A stretch of DNA of 7,562 nt from positions 1 to 7,562 of the forward strand of contig JALURZ010000082.1 in the NCBI GenBank assembly GCA_027058735.1. Reading direction: 5' to 3'. Numbering within the stretch: the first letter of the stretch is position 1; the number at the start of each line of letters is the position of its first letter. The translations under genes were made by a program, and so were the position numbers. Of this stretch, positions 5,816 through 7,562 are shown piece after piece. A model generated the notes under the pieces. That model saw nothing but the letters and a program-made list of their open reading frames with translations, did not search any database and was not told the origin of the DNA. Source of the stretch: Hyphomicrobiales bacterium. GTDB lineage: Bacteria; Pseudomonadota; Alphaproteobacteria; Rhizobiales; JALURZ01.

Positions 5816-7562
5816 ATGGGACTGATCGCCGGCATTGCATTTGACTATCCTTATGCGCTGGCGGCGTTGCTGGCGCTGCCGGTCATCTGGTGGCTGCTGC
5901 GTTTCACGCCGCCGGCGCCCGAGCGCATCCGGTTTCCGCCGTTGCGCCTGCTGCTTGGCCTGAAGGACCGCGAGGAAACCCCGCACAAGAGCCCATGGTG
6001 GCTGACGGCGCTGCGGATACTGGCCGCGAGCCTGCTCATTGTCGCGCTGGCGCAGCCGGTCCTCAACCCGAACCGGGGCCTGGGGGAGGCGAAGGGCGCG
6101 CTCATACTGATCGTCGATGACGGCTGGGCGGCGGCCTCGCGCTGGCCCGACCGGCTCAGGACGCTGCGCACTCTGGTGCGCGCGGCCGAGTTCAGCGCCC
6201 GGCCCGCCGTTCTCCTCACCACGACGCCGCACGGGCAAGCCCCCACCCCCGCTCCGGCAAATGCGCGCCTTGTCGCCGGGCGGATCGCGGCGCTCGCGCC
6301 CAGGCCTTTCAGGCCGGACCGCATGGCCCTGGCCGCCATCCTCAAGGCGCAATTCGCCACCGCCACCCCGCCCGGCATCGTCTGGCTGTCCGATGGCCTC
6401 GACTATGGACGCGCGGCGGAATTCGCCGGCGTTCTGGCCGGCCTCGGCGGCGGCAGGGCGGAGGTCACGATATTGAGCGACGCGGCGGGCGCCGGCGCGC
6501 TGGCGCTGTCGCCGCCCAAGGTCACCGACGGCGGTCTCGGGCTCACTGTTCTGCGCGCCGGTGCGCTCGGCCCCCGCGCCGGCAAGGTCCGGGCGATCGC
6601 GCTGGATGGCCGGGCTCTGGGCACCGGCAGCTTTGCCTTCAAAGCGGGGGAAACCAGTGCCGGGACGACGTTTTCCCTGCCGCTCGCCCTGCGCAATCAG
6701 CTTGCCAGACTGGAGATTGTCGATGAACGCTCGCCGGCGGCCACCTATCTTCTCGATGATCGCTGGCGGCGCAAGCCTGTGGGGCTGTTTGGCGGTGAAA
6801 CCGGCGAGAACGCGCAGCCGCTGCTTTCGCCGCTATATTATGTCGAACGCGCCCTGCGCCCCTATGCCGAACTGCGCAGAGCCGTGCGCAAGGATGCCGA
6901 CAGCGGCGTCAAACAGTTGCTCGACGACGGCCTGTCGATGCTGGTGCTGGCCGATGTGGGGCGGTTGCAGCGCCAGGATGAGCGGCGCGTGGACCGCTGG
7001 GTGCGCGCCGGCGGCGTCCTGCTGCGCTTTGCCGGGCCGCGGCTCGCCAATGCCAATGACCGTCTGATACCGGTGAAACTGCGCCGCGGCGACCGCGCGC
7101 TGGGCGGCGCCCTGTCGTGGAGCAAGCCGCAGACCCTGGGCGAATTTCCCACGAAAAGCCCGTTCTTCGGTCTGGCGCCGGGCAAACCGGGCGAAGTGAC
7201 CGTCAACCGCCAGGTGCTGGCCGAACCGGTGCCCGGGCTGGAGGCGCGAACCTGGGCGCGGCTTGGCGACGGCACGCCCCTGGTCAGCGCCCAGTCGCGC
7301 GGGCGCGGCCTGGTCGTGCTGTTTCACGTGCCGGCCAATCCGGGCTGGTCGAACCTGCCGGTTTCGGGGTTGTTCGTTGAGATGCTGCGCCGGATCGTGG
7401 ATCTTTCTGTCGGGGTCGCGACCACGACGGTGGCCGCCGAGCAGGCGCCGGTTGCGCGTCTCGCCGTGCTGGCGCCGCTGCGTTTGCTGGACGGGTTCGG
7501 CCAGCTTGCCGATCCCCCGTCCACGGCGCAGCCCCTTGTGCTTGCCGATTCTTTTATGGAAT
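5816..7562 (+). CDS. BatA-like membrane protein, probably DUF4159-containing (partial, 3' end missing)
   Basis: The frame is open from ATG 5816 to the right edge: 582 codons plus one base. The N-terminus is BatA-like (aerotolerance-regulator N-terminal type): a first membrane helix at about 8-30, then PERIRFPPLRLLLGLKDREE (35-54), then a second helix at about 62-82. A vWA-like fold follows with strand ALILIV (95-100) leading to DDGWAAAS (101-108) and a later strand GIVWLSDGLD (187-196). The MIDAS is degenerate: DDGWA stands where DxSxS is expected. Residues about 365-410 (LSMLVLADVGRL, then DRWVRAGGVLLRFAGPRL) resemble the glutamine-amidotransferase-like fold of these proteins, without visible catalytic residues. 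Related alphaproteobacterial proteins, as I recall, exceed 900 residues and end in a DUF4159 domain; that part is outside the window, so the name is an inference. It is coupled to the DUF58 gene three bases upstream and probably anchors the MoxR complex in the inner membrane. Confidence 0.88.
   Translation, partial: MGLIAGIAFDYPYALAALLALPVIWWLLRFTPPAPERIRFPPLRLLLGLKDREETPHKSPWWLTALRILAASLLIVALAQPVLNPNRGLGEAKGALILIVDDGWAAASRWPDRLRTLRTLVRAAEFSARPAVLLTTTPHGQAPTPAPANARLVAGRIAALAPRPFRPDRMALAAILKAQFATATPPGIVWLSDGLDYGRAAEFAGVLAGLGGGRAEVTILSDAAGAGALALSPPKVTDGGLGLTVLRAGALGPRAGKVRAIALDGRALGTGSFAFKAGETSAGTTFSLPLALRNQLARLEIVDERSPAATYLLDDRWRRKPVGLFGGETGENAQPLLSPLYYVERALRPYAELRRAVRKDADSGVKQLLDDGLSMLVLADVGRLQRQDERRVDRWVRAGGVLLRFAGPRLANANDRLIPVKLRRGDRALGGALSWSKPQTLGEFPTKSPFFGLAPGKPGEVTVNRQVLAEPVPGLEARTWARLGDGTPLVSAQSRGRGLVVLFHVPANPGWSNLPVSGLFVEMLRRIVDLSVGVATTTVAAEQAPVARLAVLAPLRLLDGFGQLADPPSTAQPLVLADSFME

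Overview
The window is a piece of bacterial chromosome, G+C-rich and densely coding, with only one real intergenic gap (about 140 bases). Gene content and order point to an alphaproteobacterium: an aerobic coproporphyrinogen oxidase with the short C-terminus I associate with that class, followed by the set DUF1285 / CoA-type Nudix hydrolase / DUF6111 / CCA-adding enzyme, which lies head-to-head with a MoxR / DUF58 / BatA-like (DUF4159-type) set. From memory this arrangement recurs in Hyphomicrobiales and their relatives; I cannot fix the order or genus. I see no insertion sequence, phage gene, tRNA, rRNA or CRISPR array.

Layout. (1) Bases 1-893, plus strand: hemF, whose true start may lie just outside the left edge. 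(2) Bases 903-3733, minus strand, read right to left: DUF1285 protein, CoA pyrophosphatase-like Nudix hydrolase, DUF6111 membrane protein and CCA tRNA nucleotidyltransferase. The junctions overlap by 8 and 4 bases, and then there is a 14-base gap, so this looks like one transcription unit. Its last gene converges on hemF with only 9 bases between the stop codons. (3) Bases 3734-3873: a divergent regulatory gap. It holds a perfect 15-bp inverted repeat and a palindromic -10-like element, ACTATAGT. (4) Bases 3874-7562, plus strand: a MoxR AAA+ ATPase, a DUF58 protein with a von Willebrand A-like metal site, and the first 582 codons of a large membrane-anchored BatA-like protein that runs off the right edge.

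How the genes work together. The minus-strand operon joins tRNA 3'-end maturation (cca) with nucleotide or CoA turnover (Nudix) and two proteins of unknown role. The plus-strand operon is a MoxR-vWA system. By analogy with studied MoxR/DUF58/BatA clusters, the ATPase would remodel or load metal into a partner, the cytosolic DUF58 protein would be an adaptor, and the BatA-like protein would anchor the complex in the inner membrane. Its substrate is unknown. This cluster is the best candidate here for an under-described system. The most distinctive non-coding signals are the perfect inverted repeat in the divergent gap and the stop/start relay of a five-codon mini-ORF between moxR and the DUF58 gene.
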